NCBI RefSeq assembly: GCF_003060885.1
Contig: NZ_QAIG01000002.1
Location: forward strand, 1-57,789
Length of the DNA stretch: 57,789 bases
Direction: 5' to 3'
Source: Pseudomonas sp. HMWF032
Lineage (GTDB): Bacteria; Pseudomonadota; Gammaproteobacteria; Pseudomonadales; Pseudomonadaceae
A program made the translations under genes and the position numbers. Below, piece by piece: positions 16,478-25,184 of the stretch. The notes under the pieces were generated by a model. It was not told where the DNA came from. It searched no databases and saw only the letters and a list, made by a program, of their open reading frames with translations. Position 1 is the stretch's first letter. Every line of letters begins with the position of its first letter.

Positions 16478-17626
16478 TTAACTGGCCGACGCCGCCTTGG
16501 GCAGGATGTCGTTGGCGACCATTTCACCGAAGGGGCTGACATAGCCGGCCCCGCTGGGTAGTTCTGGGCGGTTGACGTCCAGGTGCGGGAACAACAGTTC
16601 GGCAACTCGGTACGACTCTTCCAGGTGCGGATAGCCGGAGAAGATAAAGGTGTCGATGCCCAGCTCGGCGTATTCCTTGACCCGAGCGGCCACGGTCGGG
16701 CCATCGCCAACCAGTGCCGTGCCGGCACCGCCGCGCACCAAGCCGACTCCGGCCCAGAGGTTGGGGGACACTTCCAGGTTGTCCTTGCTGCCGCCGTGCA
16801 AGGCGGCCATGCGTTGCTGACCGACCGAATCAAAGCGCGCCAGGGAGGCCTGGGCACGCGCAATGGTGTCGTCATCGACATGGCTGATCAGCTTGTCGGC
16901 GGCGGCCCAGGCTTCGGCGTTGGTTTCGCGCACGATCACGTGCAGGCGAATGCCGAAGCGCACTTCACGGCCCTGCGCAGCGGCCTTTTCACGCACCTGA
17001 GCGATCTTCTCGGCTACTGCAGCCGGTGGCTCGCCCCAGGTCAGGTACAGCTCGACCTGCTCGGCGGCCAAATCCTGCGCGGCTTCCGACGAGCCGCCGA
17101 AATACAGCGGCGGACGCGGCTGTTGAATCGGGGGATACAGCAGTTTGGCGCCTTTGACTTGAATATGTTTACCGGCGTAGTCGACCACTTCACCTTCCAG
17201 CACGCGGCGCCAGATGCGGGTGAATTCCACCGAGGCTTCGTAGCGTTCGGCGTGGGACAGGTTGAGGCCATCGCCGGCCAGCTCATCCGGGTCGCCCCCG
17301 GTCACCAGGTTGAACAGCGCGCGGCCATTGGACAGACGGTCCAGGGTCGCGGCCTGACGCGCCGCCACCGTCGGGGAAATGATCCCAGGGCGCAGGGCGA
17401 CAAGGAATTTCAGGCGCTGGGTCACGGGAATCAGCGATGCTGCCACCAGCCAGGAGTCCTCGCAGGAGCGTCCAGTCGGGATCAGAACACCGCCAAAGCC
17501 AAGGCGGTCGGCTGCTTGGGCAATCTGCTGCAGGTAACCGTGATCGACGGCGCGTGCGCCCTCGGCAGTGCCCAGGTATTTGCCGTCGCCATGGGTAGGC
17601 AGGAACCAGAAAATATTCAAGCTCAT
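16478..17626 (-). CDS. ssuD: FMNH2-dependent alkanesulfonate monooxygenase
   Basis: A 382-residue enzyme of the bacterial-luciferase fold that cleaves C1-C14 alkanesulfonates to an aldehyde and sulfite, using reduced FMN from SsuE. Visible features are the N-terminus [20 protein letters not shown], the conserved cysteine in GRSCEDSW (residue 55), and [15 protein letters not shown]. Length matches E. coli SsuD. It sits between ssuA and ssuC in the Pseudomonas ssu order. Cytoplasmic. Confidence 0.96.
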   Translation of the reverse strand: MSLNIFWFLPTHGDGKYLGTAEGARAVDHGYLQQIAQAADRLGFGGVLIPTGRSCEDSWLVAASLIPVTQRLKFLVALRPGIISPTVAARQAATLDRLSNGRALFNLVTGGDPDELAGDGLNLSHAERYEASVEFTRIWRRVLEGEVVDYAGKHIQVKGAKLLYPPIQQPRPPLYFGGSSEAAQDLAAEQVELYLTWGEPPAAVAEKIAQVREKAAAQGREVRFGIRLHVIVRETNAEAWAAADKLISHVDDDTIARAQASLARFDSVGQQRMAALHGGSKDNLEVSPNLWAGVGLVRGGAGTALVGDGPTVAARVKEYAELGIDTFIFSGYPHLEESYRVAELLFPHLDVNRPELPSGAGYVSPFGEMVANDILPKAASAS

Positions 17627-17654
17627 GGAGTGGTCTCCTCTTACGAAATCGTGG

Positions 17655-17681
17655 CGTAGCCCGGAAGGTATCCGGGCTACG
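17655..17681. repeat. REP-like palindrome between ssuA and ssuD
   Basis: CGTAGCCCGGA (17655-17665) and TCCGGGCTACG (17671-17681) form a perfect 11-bp stem with a 5-nt loop. It resembles pseudomonad REP-like repeats and may stabilise the ssuA message relative to ssuD. Confidence 0.65.
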
Positions 17682-17703
17682 GTGGTGCAGCTGTCGCGAG
17701 TGG

Positions 17704-18684
17704 TTATTGGGCTGTTGCGACCTTGTCCGGGGACGCCTTAGTCGGGGCTTTCCAGATCACGTCCTTGATCACCAGGCGCTTGGGGATCAGTTTCAGATCG
17801 GTAAAGGTGTCGGCAATCTTCTGCTGCGCCACGACCACTTCCGGGCTGATCAGCTGCGCGCCATAGCTTTGGCGCTCGACGGCAACACGGGTGATTTCGG
17901 CCGACAGACCCAGCAATGGGGCAACCTGGGCGGTGGCCTCGGCGCTGTTGTTTTTCGTCCATTCGCCAATGCTGCGGATCTCGTCGATCAGCACTTCAAC
18001 CACTTCCGGGTTTTTCTCGGCGTACGGTTTGGTCGCCAGGTAAAACTGGTGGTTGTTCACCAGGCCTTGGCCATCACGCAGGGTGCGTGCTTGCAACTGG
18101 TTCTCTGCGGCAGCCTGGAAGGGGTCCCAGATGACCCAAGCGTCGACGCTGCCACGTTCGAAGGCGGCGCGGGCATCGGCCGGCGGCAGGTACACCGGTT
18201 GGATGTCACTGTATTTCAGGCCGGCATCTTCCAGGGCGCGTACCAGCAGGTAGTGCACGTTGGAGCCTTTGTTCAGGGCGATTTTCTTGCCCTTGAGATC
18301 GGCGACCGATTTCAGCGGCGAATCTTTGGGTACCAGAATGGCTTCGCTGGTGGGTGCCGGTGGCTCATAGGCGACATACAGCAGGTTCGCGCCAGCGGCC
18401 TGGGCAAATACCGGTGGGGTTTCGCCGGTGGTGCCGAAGTCCACCGAGCCGACGTTCAGCCCTTCGAGCAGCTGCGGGCCGCCAGGGAACTCGGTCCATT
18501 TAACATCGATGCCTTTATCGGCCAGGCGCTTTTCCAGGGTGCCCTTGGCTTTGAGCAGTACCAGGGTGCCGTATTTCTGATAGCCGATACGCAATGTTTC
18601 GGCTTGTGCTTGGGTGATGGCGCCGAAGGAAATGGCCGCGGCAAACAGGGCGACCAGACTCCGACGCAAAGTGATTGTGCGCAT
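17704..18684 (-). CDS. ssuA: Periplasmic alkanesulfonate-binding protein
   Basis: A 326-residue protein with signal peptide ending at TQAQA, then [20 protein letters not shown], the standard SsuA start, and [27 protein letters not shown]. It binds aliphatic sulfonates and passes them to SsuBC. AAAGGAGAGC precedes the ATG. It lies between ssuE and ssuD as in other pseudomonads. Confidence 0.94.
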   Translation of the reverse strand: MRTITLRRSLVALFAAAISFGAITQAQAETLRIGYQKYGTLVLLKAKGTLEKRLADKGIDVKWTEFPGGPQLLEGLNVGSVDFGTTGETPPVFAQAAGANLLYVAYEPPAPTSEAILVPKDSPLKSVADLKGKKIALNKGSNVHYLLVRALEDAGLKYSDIQPVYLPPADARAAFERGSVDAWVIWDPFQAAAENQLQARTLRDGQGLVNNHQFYLATKPYAEKNPEVVEVLIDEIRSIGEWTKNNSAEATAQVAPLLGLSAEITRVAVERQSYGAQLISPEVVVAQQKIADTFTDLKLIPKRLVIKDVIWKAPTKASPDKVATAQ

Positions 18685-18764
18685 AGCGCTCTCCTTTGCT
18701 GATGGGGGTATTGGGTGGCAACCTGCTTGCCCGTTGGCGGGCGAGTAAGGAGGGGTAAAGCGTG

Positions 18765-19358
18765 TCAGATACTCCAGCGGGCGTTGATCAGTCGATCATT
18801 CAATACGCCCGGATCAATCGGGGCTGGCCGACGGGCCAGGGCTTGCTGGAAGTGCTGCAAGGCATCATCCAACCGTTGTTCCAGCGCCGGTGCCAGTTGC
18901 GCAGCAGCGCCGTTTTCGCCGTAGGCAATCTGGCCGTCGTCAGCAAAGATGGCGTGCAGCATTTCCTGCGCTTTCAGCGCCGCCAGCACCGGCTTGAGCG
19001 CATAGTCCACGGCCAGCATGTGGGCGCTGCTGCCGCCGGTAGCAATGGGCAGCACCACCTTGTGGTTCAGCGCGCGCTCGGGCAGCACATCGAGCAGGGT
19101 CTTCAGTGCGCCGGAGAACGACGCCTTGTACACCGGTGTGGCGACAATGACGCCGTCGGCGCGGCTGACCTGCTCAATCAGTTGCTGCACGGCCGGGCTG
19201 CCGAAATTGGCAAACAGCAGGTCTTCGGCGTTGAAGTCACGTACTTGGTAGCTGATTACTTCAACACCGCGCAGTTGCAACCAACGCTTGGCGCGCTCGA
19301 GCAGAATATTGCTGCGTGATTTCAGGCTCGGGCTGCCGCCCAGTGATACGACAAGCAT
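18765..19358 (-). CDS. ssuE: NAD(P)H-dependent FMN reductase
   Basis: A 197-residue flavodoxin-like reductase ([60 protein letters not shown]). It makes FMNH2 for SsuD and may also feed the DszA-like and SfnB-like monooxygenases, which have no reductase of their own in the window. It starts 9 bp after the peroxiredoxin gene. Confidence 0.93.
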   Translation of the reverse strand: MLVVSLGGSPSLKSRSNILLERAKRWLQLRGVEVISYQVRDFNAEDLLFANFGSPAVQQLIEQVSRADGVIVATPVYKASFSGALKTLLDVLPERALNHKVVLPIATGGSSAHMLAVDYALKPVLAALKAQEMLHAIFADDGQIAYGENGAAAQLAPALEQRLDDALQHFQQALARRPAPIDPGVLNDRLINARWSI

Positions 19359-19367
19359 CTTCAGTCC

Positions 19368-20006
19368 TTAGCGGTTCGGCTGCGGGGTCAGACGCAGGTA
19401 AGGTTTGACGGCGCGGTAGCCTTTGGGGAAGCGCTGCTTGATTTCGTCCTCATCCTTGAGCGATGGCACGATCACCACCTCATCACCGTCGACCCAGTTG
19501 GCCGGGGTGGCGACCTTGTGGCTGTCGGTCAGTTGCAGCGAGTCGATCACCCGCAGGATCTCGTGGAAGTTGCGCCCGGTGCTGGCCGGGTAGGTGATGA
19601 TCAGGCGCACCTTCTTGTTCGGGTCGATGATGAACAGCGAACGCACGGTCAGGGTGTCGTTGGCGTTCGGGTGGATCAGGTCGTAGAGGTCGGAGACCTT
19701 GCGATCAGCGTCGGCCAGGATCGGGAAGTTGACCTTGGTGTTCTGCGTTTCGTTGATGTCGTCGATCCATTTGATGTGCGAGTCCACCGGGTCGACCGAC
19801 AGGGCGATGGCCTTGACGCCACGCTCGGCGAATTGCTCTTTCAGCTTGGCGGTAAAACCCAGTTCGGTGGTGCACACCGGGGTGAAGTCAGCCGGGTGGG
19901 AGAACAGCACACCCCAGCTATTGCCCAGCCATTCGTGGAAGCGAATGCGGCCTTCACTGGAGTCCTGTTCGAAGTCGGGGGCGATGTCGCCGAGGCGGAT
20001 GGTCAT
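19368..20006 (-). CDS. lsfA: 1-Cys peroxiredoxin (LsfA type)
   Basis: A 212-residue AhpC/TSA-family protein with the Prx6-type active site HPADFTPVCTTELG (peroxidatic Cys45) and no resolving-cysteine motif. In Pseudomonas LsfA is made under sulfate starvation and protects against peroxide. Leading the ssu operon, it may guard flavin oxygenases whose uncoupled reactions make hydrogen peroxide. AAGGAGAAC precedes the ATG. Upstream lies an AT-rich motif (20056-20094). Confidence 0.92.
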   Translation of the reverse strand: MTIRLGDIAPDFEQDSSEGRIRFHEWLGNSWGVLFSHPADFTPVCTTELGFTAKLKEQFAERGVKAIALSVDPVDSHIKWIDDINETQNTKVNFPILADADRKVSDLYDLIHPNANDTLTVRSLFIIDPNKKVRLIITYPASTGRNFHEILRVIDSLQLTDSHKVATPANWVDGDEVVIVPSLKDEDEIKQRFPKGYRAVKPYLRLTPQPNR

Positions 20007-20055
20007 GCGTGTTCTCCTTGGTTAAGTCGTGGTGTGGTGTTCACTATGCTTAGGC

Positions 20056-20094
20056 TTTTTATATTTTAAAAAGAATAAATAACGATTTATTTAG
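20056..20094 (-). promoter_or_regulatory. AT-rich sulfur-regulon-like motif upstream of lsfA-ssu
   Basis: Plus-strand TTTTAAAAAGAATAAATAAC runs on into GATTTATTTAGC, sharing AAAAAGAATAA and AACGATTTAT with the tau and other sulfur promoters. It is about 50-90 bp before the lsfA start. Candidate CysB site by recurrence. The rest of 20007-20248 shows no gene. Confidence 0.45.
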
Positions 20095-20248
20095 CATTTA
20101 AATGCATATGAGGTTGGCGATTGAAGACAGGTCGAGGTTGTTGTGGAAGGGGCTTTCGGCTCGGCCATCCGACTTCGCTCTACCTCCTGCATCCATGCAG
20201 TCGTAGAAGCAACAACAACGATTACGAGCTCGCCACTGAAGGCCAAGA

Positions 20249-20423
20249 GACCATGCACCTATTGCGTGTTGTGAGGCGATAAACCGTAGGTTGGCGTTGT
20301 GCGCAGCGAAGCCCAACAGGCTGCGGCATGCCGCGTTGGGCTTCGTCGCGTCGGTCTCCTCAACCCAACCTACCCATGCGACCTGCGCTCGTACTGTGTG
20401 CAACACCTAATGGGTACATAGCC
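20249..20423. mobile_element. MITE-like palindromic element, copy 2
   Basis: A 175-bp near-palindrome related to 8203-8381, with the same arms (GTAGGTTGGCGTTG...GAAGCCCAAC and GTTGGGCTTCGTCGC...CAACCCAACCTAC). The right end is intact (read inward GGCTATGTACCCATT) while the left end has drifted (GACCATGCACCTATTGCG). No clear target duplication remains, so it is older or its left end has been disturbed. No protein is encoded. Confidence 0.7.
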
Positions 20424-20449
20424 AAAAAAAACCGGGCCATGCGCCCGGT
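20424..20449 (-). terminator. Rho-independent terminator of the porin/ABC operon
   Basis: On the minus strand ACCGGGC-GCATG-GCCCGGT is followed directly by a run of T (plus-strand A run 20424-20430). It is 26 nt past the ATPase stop, a convincing intrinsic terminator that also abuts the end of the MITE-like element. Confidence 0.85.
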
Positions 20450-20474
20450 AAATATTCCACCTTGAGGAATTCGT

Positions 20475-21206
20475 TTAGATCGCGTGGGACTGGTACAGCT
20501 CGGTCAGGGCCTCGCCACGCAGGTAGGCCAGTTCGGCACTGCGCCGGTCCCGTGGCCGCGCCAGCGGTACCGCCAGTTCGCGTTGCAGCCGGCTGGGTGT
20601 ACCGCCGAGGATCAGCACGCGGTCACTCAGGTAGAACGCCTCGTCGAGATCGTGAGTAACCAGCAGTACGGCGATTTCATAGCGTTCGGCCAGCTCACTG
20701 AGCAGGTCCTGCAGTTTCATGCGGGTGAAGGCATCCACCGCGCTGAACGGCTCGTCGAGCAGCAAGACGTGAGGCCTGCCATACAGCCCGCGGGCAATCG
20801 CCGCGCGCTGCGCCTGGCCGCCGGAAAGCTGCTTGGGCAGGGCGTCGGCATGGCCGCTGAGGCCGACATCGCGCAGCAGTTGCTGCACCCACTTGTCGTC
20901 GGCAATCCAGCCATCGGCGAAGCTGACGTTCTGCGCCACTGTCAGCCAGGGCATCAATCGCGGTTCCTGAAACACCACGCCGATGCCGGTGCCACGACCG
21001 AACTGCAGCAATGGGTTGAATTCCAGCGCGCCGCTGAAGTCTTGATCAAGCCCGGCGGCGATGCGCAGCAGGGTGCTTTTGCCACAGCCGCTGGGGCCGA
21101 GCAGGCTGACAATTTCACCGGGCGCCAGGCTCAGGCTGACATCATCGAGGACGTGCAAGCCGTCGTAGGCTTTATGAATGTTCTGCAGCTGCAGGAGTGC
21201 ACTCAT
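20475..21206 (-). CDS. Sulfonate/sulfate-ester-type ABC transporter ATP-binding protein
   Basis: A 243-residue ATPase with Walker A GPSGCGKS (37-44), signature LSGGQ (127-131) and LLLDEPFSAVDAFTRMKLQDLL. It belongs to the nitrate/sulfonate/taurine subfamily and resembles SsuB and the AtsC type. It starts 2 bp after the permease. It is the last gene of the OprD-like porin operon. The transported compound is not determined; sulfate esters or aromatic sulfonates are possible. Confidence 0.88.
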   Translation of the reverse strand: MSALLQLQNIHKAYDGLHVLDDVSLSLAPGEIVSLLGPSGCGKSTLLRIAAGLDQDFSGALEFNPLLQFGRGTGIGVVFQEPRLMPWLTVAQNVSFADGWIADDKWVQQLLRDVGLSGHADALPKQLSGGQAQRAAIARGLYGRPHVLLLDEPFSAVDAFTRMKLQDLLSELAERYEIAVLLVTHDLDEAFYLSDRVLILGGTPSRLQRELAVPLARPRDRRSAELAYLRGEALTELYQSHAI

Positions 21207-21208
21207 GT

Positions 21209-22033
21209 TCAGTTTCCTCCGCCCTGATAGCTGTCGCGCCAGCTCAGGGCGCGGGTTTCCCAGTATTTGAGCAGGCTGTCGCTGAGTTTGCCGAGCACCG
21301 CCAACAAGAGAATGGCGGCAATCACCAGGTCCGGCCGTGAGGTTTCCCGACCATCACTGAGCAGGTAACCAAGGCCACGCGTAGCGGCAATCAGCTCGGC
21401 CGCCACGAGGAACATCCAGCTCAGGCTCAGCGCCCCACGCAGTCCGGTAAACAGGTTGGGCAGGGCGGCCGGTAGAAGAATCCGCCGCACCAGGGCAAAG
21501 CGGCTGAGCTGATAGAGCTGACCGACCTCGACCAGCTTGCGGTCGATATTGCGGATGCCGGCCAACAGCGCCAGGTACACCGGAAAGAATGCGCCCAGGG
21601 CAATCAGCACCACCTTGGGCGTTTCATCAATGCCCAGCCAGAGCAGCAGCAGAGGCACCCAGGCCAGGCTGGGAATCGCCCGAAGCGCCTGAAAGGTTGG
21701 TTCTAGATAGGCCTCGGCGCGGCGGCTAAGGCCAACCCAGGTGCCAATCACGGTAGCCAGGCCGGCACCGATGATAAAACCAGCCGCCACCCGCAGCAGG
21801 CTGGCATTGATATGCCGCAGCAACTCGCCACTGACGGCCAGGTGGTACAGGGTTTGCGCCACTTGAGTGGGGGCGGGCATCTGGTGCGCCGGCAACACGC
21901 CGAAACGCACCAGCGCTTCCAAACCAAGCAACAGCGCCAGAGGTACCGCCCAACCACGCAGATTGGCCAGCGATGGACGCAGGCTGGGTAAGCGCTCGGC
22001 CCAACGGCTAAGCCTGAGGTTGAGGGTACCCAT
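21209..22033 (-). CDS. Sulfonate/sulfate-ester-type ABC transporter permease
   Basis: A 274-residue permease with six hydrophobic segments and the EAA-type loop LVEVGQLYQLSRFALVRRILLPAALPNLF. The segment [30 protein letters not shown] places it with SsuC/TauC-like proteins. It begins 3 bp after the binding-protein gene. It is homologous to, but clearly distinct from, SsuC at 15612, so this is a separate importer and not a recent copy. Confidence 0.88.
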   Translation of the reverse strand: MGTLNLRLSRWAERLPSLRPSLANLRGWAVPLALLLGLEALVRFGVLPAHQMPAPTQVAQTLYHLAVSGELLRHINASLLRVAAGFIIGAGLATVIGTWVGLSRRAEAYLEPTFQALRAIPSLAWVPLLLLWLGIDETPKVVLIALGAFFPVYLALLAGIRNIDRKLVEVGQLYQLSRFALVRRILLPAALPNLFTGLRGALSLSWMFLVAAELIAATRGLGYLLSDGRETSRPDLVIAAILLLAVLGKLSDSLLKYWETRALSWRDSYQGGGN

Positions 22034-22036
22034 GAC

Positions 22037-23029
22037 TCAGTTACTCGCCTTGGCTACGGATTGCTTGATCACACTGGCCGCCAGTTGCGAGCTGATCAGT
22101 TGCTCCACCACCTTGGCCACGTCAGTGCCCGGGCGAACCAGTTGCTCATCCAGCAGGATCGGCGCGGCGGCTTTCAGCGCGGCGATATGCTCGGCACCGG
22201 GCTGCGAGTTGCTGAAGTCGGTACGCGACAGTTGCAGTTTGGCCACTTCCAGCGGCAGCTTGGCTTCGTCGGCGAGCAACTGGGCCAGGGCATCCGGGTT
22301 GGCAATCGCCCACTCGCGGGCCTGCTCGTAGGCCGCGATCACCTGCTTGATCAGCTCAGGCTGGGTGGCGGCGAATTTCTCGGTGACGTTGAGCACGCCG
22401 TAGCTGTTGAAGTCGAGGTTGCGGTACAGCTGGCGCGAACCGGCTTGCAGTTGGCTGGAGGCCATCAGTGGATCAAGACCGGCCCAGGCGTCGACATCGC
22501 CACGCTCAAGTGCCGTGCGGCCATCAGGGTGTTGCAGGTGGACAATTTCCACGGCGTTTTTGTTTAAACCGGCTTTCTGCAGGCTTTGCAGGAGGAACAG
22601 GAATGGATCGGTGCCTTTGGTGGCGGCGATTTTCTTACCTTTCAGATCAGCCAGGCTGTTGATCGGCGAATCCTTGGGCACGACCAGGGCGGTCCATTCC
22701 GGACGGCTGGCCACGTAGACGGTGTTGATCGGGCTGCCGTTGGCGCGGCTGAGTACGGCGGCCAGGCCCGCTGTGGAGGCAAAATCGGTGCTGCCGCCAT
22801 TGAGGTATTCCAGTGAGCGGTTGCTACCCTGGCTGAATACCCATTTGACGCTGATGCCTTGCGGCGCAAGGGCTTTTTCCAGCAGCCCTTGTTGCTTGAG
22901 CACCAGGCTGGTGGGGGCGTAATAGGCGTAGTCCAGACGGACTTCTTTGGGTGTTTCGGCATAGGCGCCGGCAGGCAGAATCGCCACAAACAGGGCGGTC
23001 AGCCCCCGACGCAGATTGAACAGACTCAT
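22037..23029 (-). CDS. Aliphatic-sulfonate-family periplasmic binding protein
   Basis: A 330-residue protein with signal peptide ending AGAYA. The start KEVRLDYAYYAPTSLVLKQQ lacks the usual IGYQ of SsuA, while KIAATKGTDPFLFLLQSLQKAG and LERGDVDAWAGLDPLMASSQ are family-typical. It delivers substrate to the next two gene products. Together with the porin upstream, the set resembles sulfate-ester or sulfonate uptake loci of pseudomonads (ats-like), but the substrate is not assigned. Confidence 0.87.
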   Translation of the reverse strand: MSLFNLRRGLTALFVAILPAGAYAETPKEVRLDYAYYAPTSLVLKQQGLLEKALAPQGISVKWVFSQGSNRSLEYLNGGSTDFASTAGLAAVLSRANGSPINTVYVASRPEWTALVVPKDSPINSLADLKGKKIAATKGTDPFLFLLQSLQKAGLNKNAVEIVHLQHPDGRTALERGDVDAWAGLDPLMASSQLQAGSRQLYRNLDFNSYGVLNVTEKFAATQPELIKQVIAAYEQAREWAIANPDALAQLLADEAKLPLEVAKLQLSRTDFSNSQPGAEHIAALKAAAPILLDEQLVRPGTDVAKVVEQLISSQLAASVIKQSVAKASN

Positions 23030-23142
23030 GGTCCTTTCCTCTGGTTAGGGTTGTCGCCTGTCGACCCGTGGACGGGCACTTCAGGTCAGAGCTATCTCAG
23101 GGTTAAAGCCGGCCTGTGGTCAGGCCGGTTGCCATTTAAGCG

Positions 23143-24477
23143 TTACAGCAGCGGCAGGCTGTAGCTGACGATCAGGCGGTTCTCGTCAGCATCGGTCGCG
23201 GTGGTGTTGCCACGCAGCGAGGCGTTGCGCCAGGAGAAGCCGAGGCCCTTGAGGGCACCTTCCTGCAGCACGTAGTCGAGGCGGAAGTCGCGTTCCCATT
23301 CCTTGCGATCACCACCGACGGCGTCGATGTTGTCGCCGGACAGATAGGTGGCGGTGGCTTTCAGGCCCGGTACGCCGATCTTGGTGAAGTCATAGGCGTA
23401 CTCGGCCAGCCAGGTGCGCTCGCCGGCGGAAAGAAACTTGCCGATCTGGCGGTCGGTGATCAGGTAAGCGGTGGAGCCGTCACCCTGGTTGAGGAACGGG
23501 AAGGCGCTGTCGCCCGATACCTGCTGGTAGCCGGCACTCAGCGCGTGACCGCCGAGGGTGTAGGTGAACAAGGCGCTCCAGGTTTTGTTGTCCACCTCGA
23601 CACCGCTCACCCGGTTGGCACCGTTGATTTCACCCTGGGCCAGGTAGCCGTCGGCGCGACCGGCAGCGCTGCCGTTCTTGCCGTCGGAGTCGCTGTGGAA
23701 GTAGCGCAGGTCGGTCTTCAGCGCGCCTGCGCCCAGACCCAAGCTGTGGGTCAGGCCGAGGAAGTGCTGTTTGTAGAAATCGTCCAGGTTGCCGTAGTAG
23801 TACTGCGCCAGCAGGTCCTTGCTGATCTTGTAGTCGGCACCGCCGTAGTAGAACTTGTTGCTGTCGGCCTGCACGCCTCTAACCGCAGTGGCACCGGCGA
23901 TGCGCAGGGAGATGTCGTCGGTGGAGGAGCGTGTCTTGGTGTGCTCCAGCTGGCCGGCGGTGAGCGTCAGGTTGTCGATCTCGTTGGAGGTGACCTGGCC
24001 ACCCTCGAACAGTTGCGGCAGCAGGCGACCGTCGTTGAAGGTCACCACCGGCAGCTTGGGCTGCAGGGTGCCGATACGGCCCTCGGTCTTGGACAGGCGT
24101 ACCTTGGCGGTCACGCCGGCCTTGCTGTAGTCGTCCACCGCCTTGCCATCGCGATCCAGCGGGAACAGCTGGCCAGGCTTGCGGCTGTCACTGGTGTCGC
24201 CATCGCCACCACCATCCAGTTTGAGGCCGAGCAGGCCGACCGCGTCCAGGCCGAAGCCGACGGTGCCTTCGGTGAAGCCGGAGGTGTAGTTGAAGAGGAA
24301 ACCCTGGCCCCACTCGTTGGCTGCGCCGCGGTCGTCGGCGGTGTTCTTGGTGTTCAGGTCGTAATAGAAATTGCGCAGGCCGAGGGTGGCTTTGCTGTCT
24401 TCGATAAAACCGGCTGCGGTGGCCTGGTTGGCGACGGCGGCCAAAGTGATGGCCAGGGCCAGGGTGGTTTTTTTCAT
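23143..24477 (-). CDS. OprD-family outer-membrane porin
   Basis: A 444-residue beta-barrel with signal peptide MKKTTLALAITLAAVANQATA, the OprD-family start GFIEDSKATLGLRNFYYDLNT, and the end RGNTTATDADENRLIVSYSLPLL finishing in a hydrophobic residue. OprD-family channels pass specific small anions or amino acids across the outer membrane. Lying 113 bp upstream of a sulfonate-type importer, it probably admits that importer's substrate. The promoter region contains a perfect 8-bp palindrome (24625-24644) and AT-rich motifs. Confidence 0.9.
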   Translation of the reverse strand: MKKTTLALAITLAAVANQATAAGFIEDSKATLGLRNFYYDLNTKNTADDRGAANEWGQGFLFNYTSGFTEGTVGFGLDAVGLLGLKLDGGGDGDTSDSRKPGQLFPLDRDGKAVDDYSKAGVTAKVRLSKTEGRIGTLQPKLPVVTFNDGRLLPQLFEGGQVTSNEIDNLTLTAGQLEHTKTRSSTDDISLRIAGATAVRGVQADSNKFYYGGADYKISKDLLAQYYYGNLDDFYKQHFLGLTHSLGLGAGALKTDLRYFHSDSDGKNGSAAGRADGYLAQGEINGANRVSGVEVDNKTWSALFTYTLGGHALSAGYQQVSGDSAFPFLNQGDGSTAYLITDRQIGKFLSAGERTWLAEYAYDFTKIGVPGLKATATYLSGDNIDAVGGDRKEWERDFRLDYVLQEGALKGLGFSWRNASLRGNTTATDADENRLIVSYSLPLL

Positions 24478-24624
24478 GCTCGATGCTCCAGTGCAGGTCT
24501 GTTATGTGTGTGGCGCTGCAGAGGGGCTCGGGCCGACGGTGTGCGTTGCACCTGTCTTAGCGCAATCAAGGAGCCCCTGTTATGGGGCCGGTGCGGCAGT
24601 CCGCTGTCGGCTTGGGCGCACTGT

Positions 24625-24644
24625 AGGGATTATTGCTAATCCCT
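24625..24644. promoter_or_regulatory. Perfect palindrome AGGGATTA-TTGC-TAATCCCT, candidate operator
   Basis: AGGGATTATTGCTAATCCCT has perfect 8-bp arms and a 4-bp centre. It sits about 150 bp before the porin start, beside AAAAAGAAT motifs, in the divergent region with the gene at 24856. It could be a regulator dyad or, on either strand, a small hairpin. Confidence 0.5.
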
Positions 24645-24690
24645 AAAAAGAATTTATTTTCACTTTGTAGTAACCAAAAAGAATAAGTCA
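24645..24690. promoter_or_regulatory. Two AAAAAGAAT motifs between the porin and the sfnB3 unit
   Basis: TAAAAAGAATTTATTTTC (24644-24661) and CCAAAAAGAATAAGTCATG (24674-24692) repeat the AT-rich motif found before other sulfur genes here. They could serve either of the divergent transcripts. Candidate CysB sites by recurrence only. Confidence 0.45.
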
Positions 24691-24743
24691 TGCTTAGGCG
24701 TGATACCCATAAGCTAATTTCTAAAAATTATTGGCCTCATCTT

Positions 24744-24816
24744 TTTTAGATCATTTAGCTTGTCACCACCGGATCACCGGACTTCCTGTTCAACCCTGAA
24801 GTTTGTGATGATCCGG
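24744..24816 (+). promoter_or_regulatory. Leader hairpin and conserved block upstream of the sfnB3 unit
   Basis: TTAGATCATTTAGCTTG, CCGGATCACCGGACTT and CAACCC repeat the block before the tau operon in the same orientation to the gene. CCGGATCA (24769-24776) pairs with TGATCCGG (24809-24816), an 8-bp stem with a 32-nt loop. GTGATGATCCGGCCTGCATAA could encode only a five-to-six-residue peptide. Confidence 0.65.
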
Positions 24817-24855
24817 CCTGCATAAAAGGTCGGCACGTCCTTGATGAGGCCTGCC

Positions 24856-25182
24856 ATGCCCAATCGCTGCGTATTCAAGCGTCACCCTCTTTTAAGTCTG
24901 TGCTTGGCGCTGAGCTTGGCGTCGGTCAGCGTGCTGCCTGTCGAGGCTGCAACCTACCTGCGCAGCAGCTATCAGCAGACTGCCCCGTTGAGTAGCCCGC
25001 TGTGGGGCCAGTTAGATTCCGCTATTGTCGAGCAGACCCCTGCGCCGCGCCTTTATCAGGTGCGTTTGCTGCTGCCGCAAGGTCGCAATCAACACGCAAA
25101 AATTGCTCACGTTGTAGTTAGCGATGGCGGCCTGCGCACAACCGGCAACGGCCCTGATGCGGCTATCTGGAAGGCGCAATAA
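24856..25182 (+). CDS. Small exported protein of unknown function
   Basis: Starting at ATG 24856 (TGAGG seven bases upstream) gives 108 residues. A signal peptide runs through LLSLCLALSLASVSVLPVEA, followed by ATYLRSSYQQTAPLSSPLWG and a mixed domain ending GPDAAIWKAQ. No family is recognised. The stop lies 2 bp before the SfnB-like gene, so the two are co-translated, which ties it to sulfur metabolism. A periplasmic location is likely. Upstream TTG/ATG codons at 24841 and 24844 could add up to five residues. It is the first gene after the conserved CCGGATCACCGGA leader. Confidence 0.65.
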   Translation: MPNRCVFKRHPLLSLCLALSLASVSVLPVEAATYLRSSYQQTAPLSSPLWGQLDSAIVEQTPAPRLYQVRLLLPQGRNQHAKIAHVVVSDGGLRTTGNGPDAAIWKAQ

Positions 25183-25184
25183 CC

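Noticed and set aside
15667..16881. 404-residue minus-strand frame spanning ssuC and ssuD
   Set aside because: It overlaps two well-supported genes in another frame and shows arginine/proline-rich shadow composition.
20098..20406. 102-residue minus-strand ORF
   Set aside because: It lies mostly inside the palindromic MITE-like copy and has no ribosome site or family.
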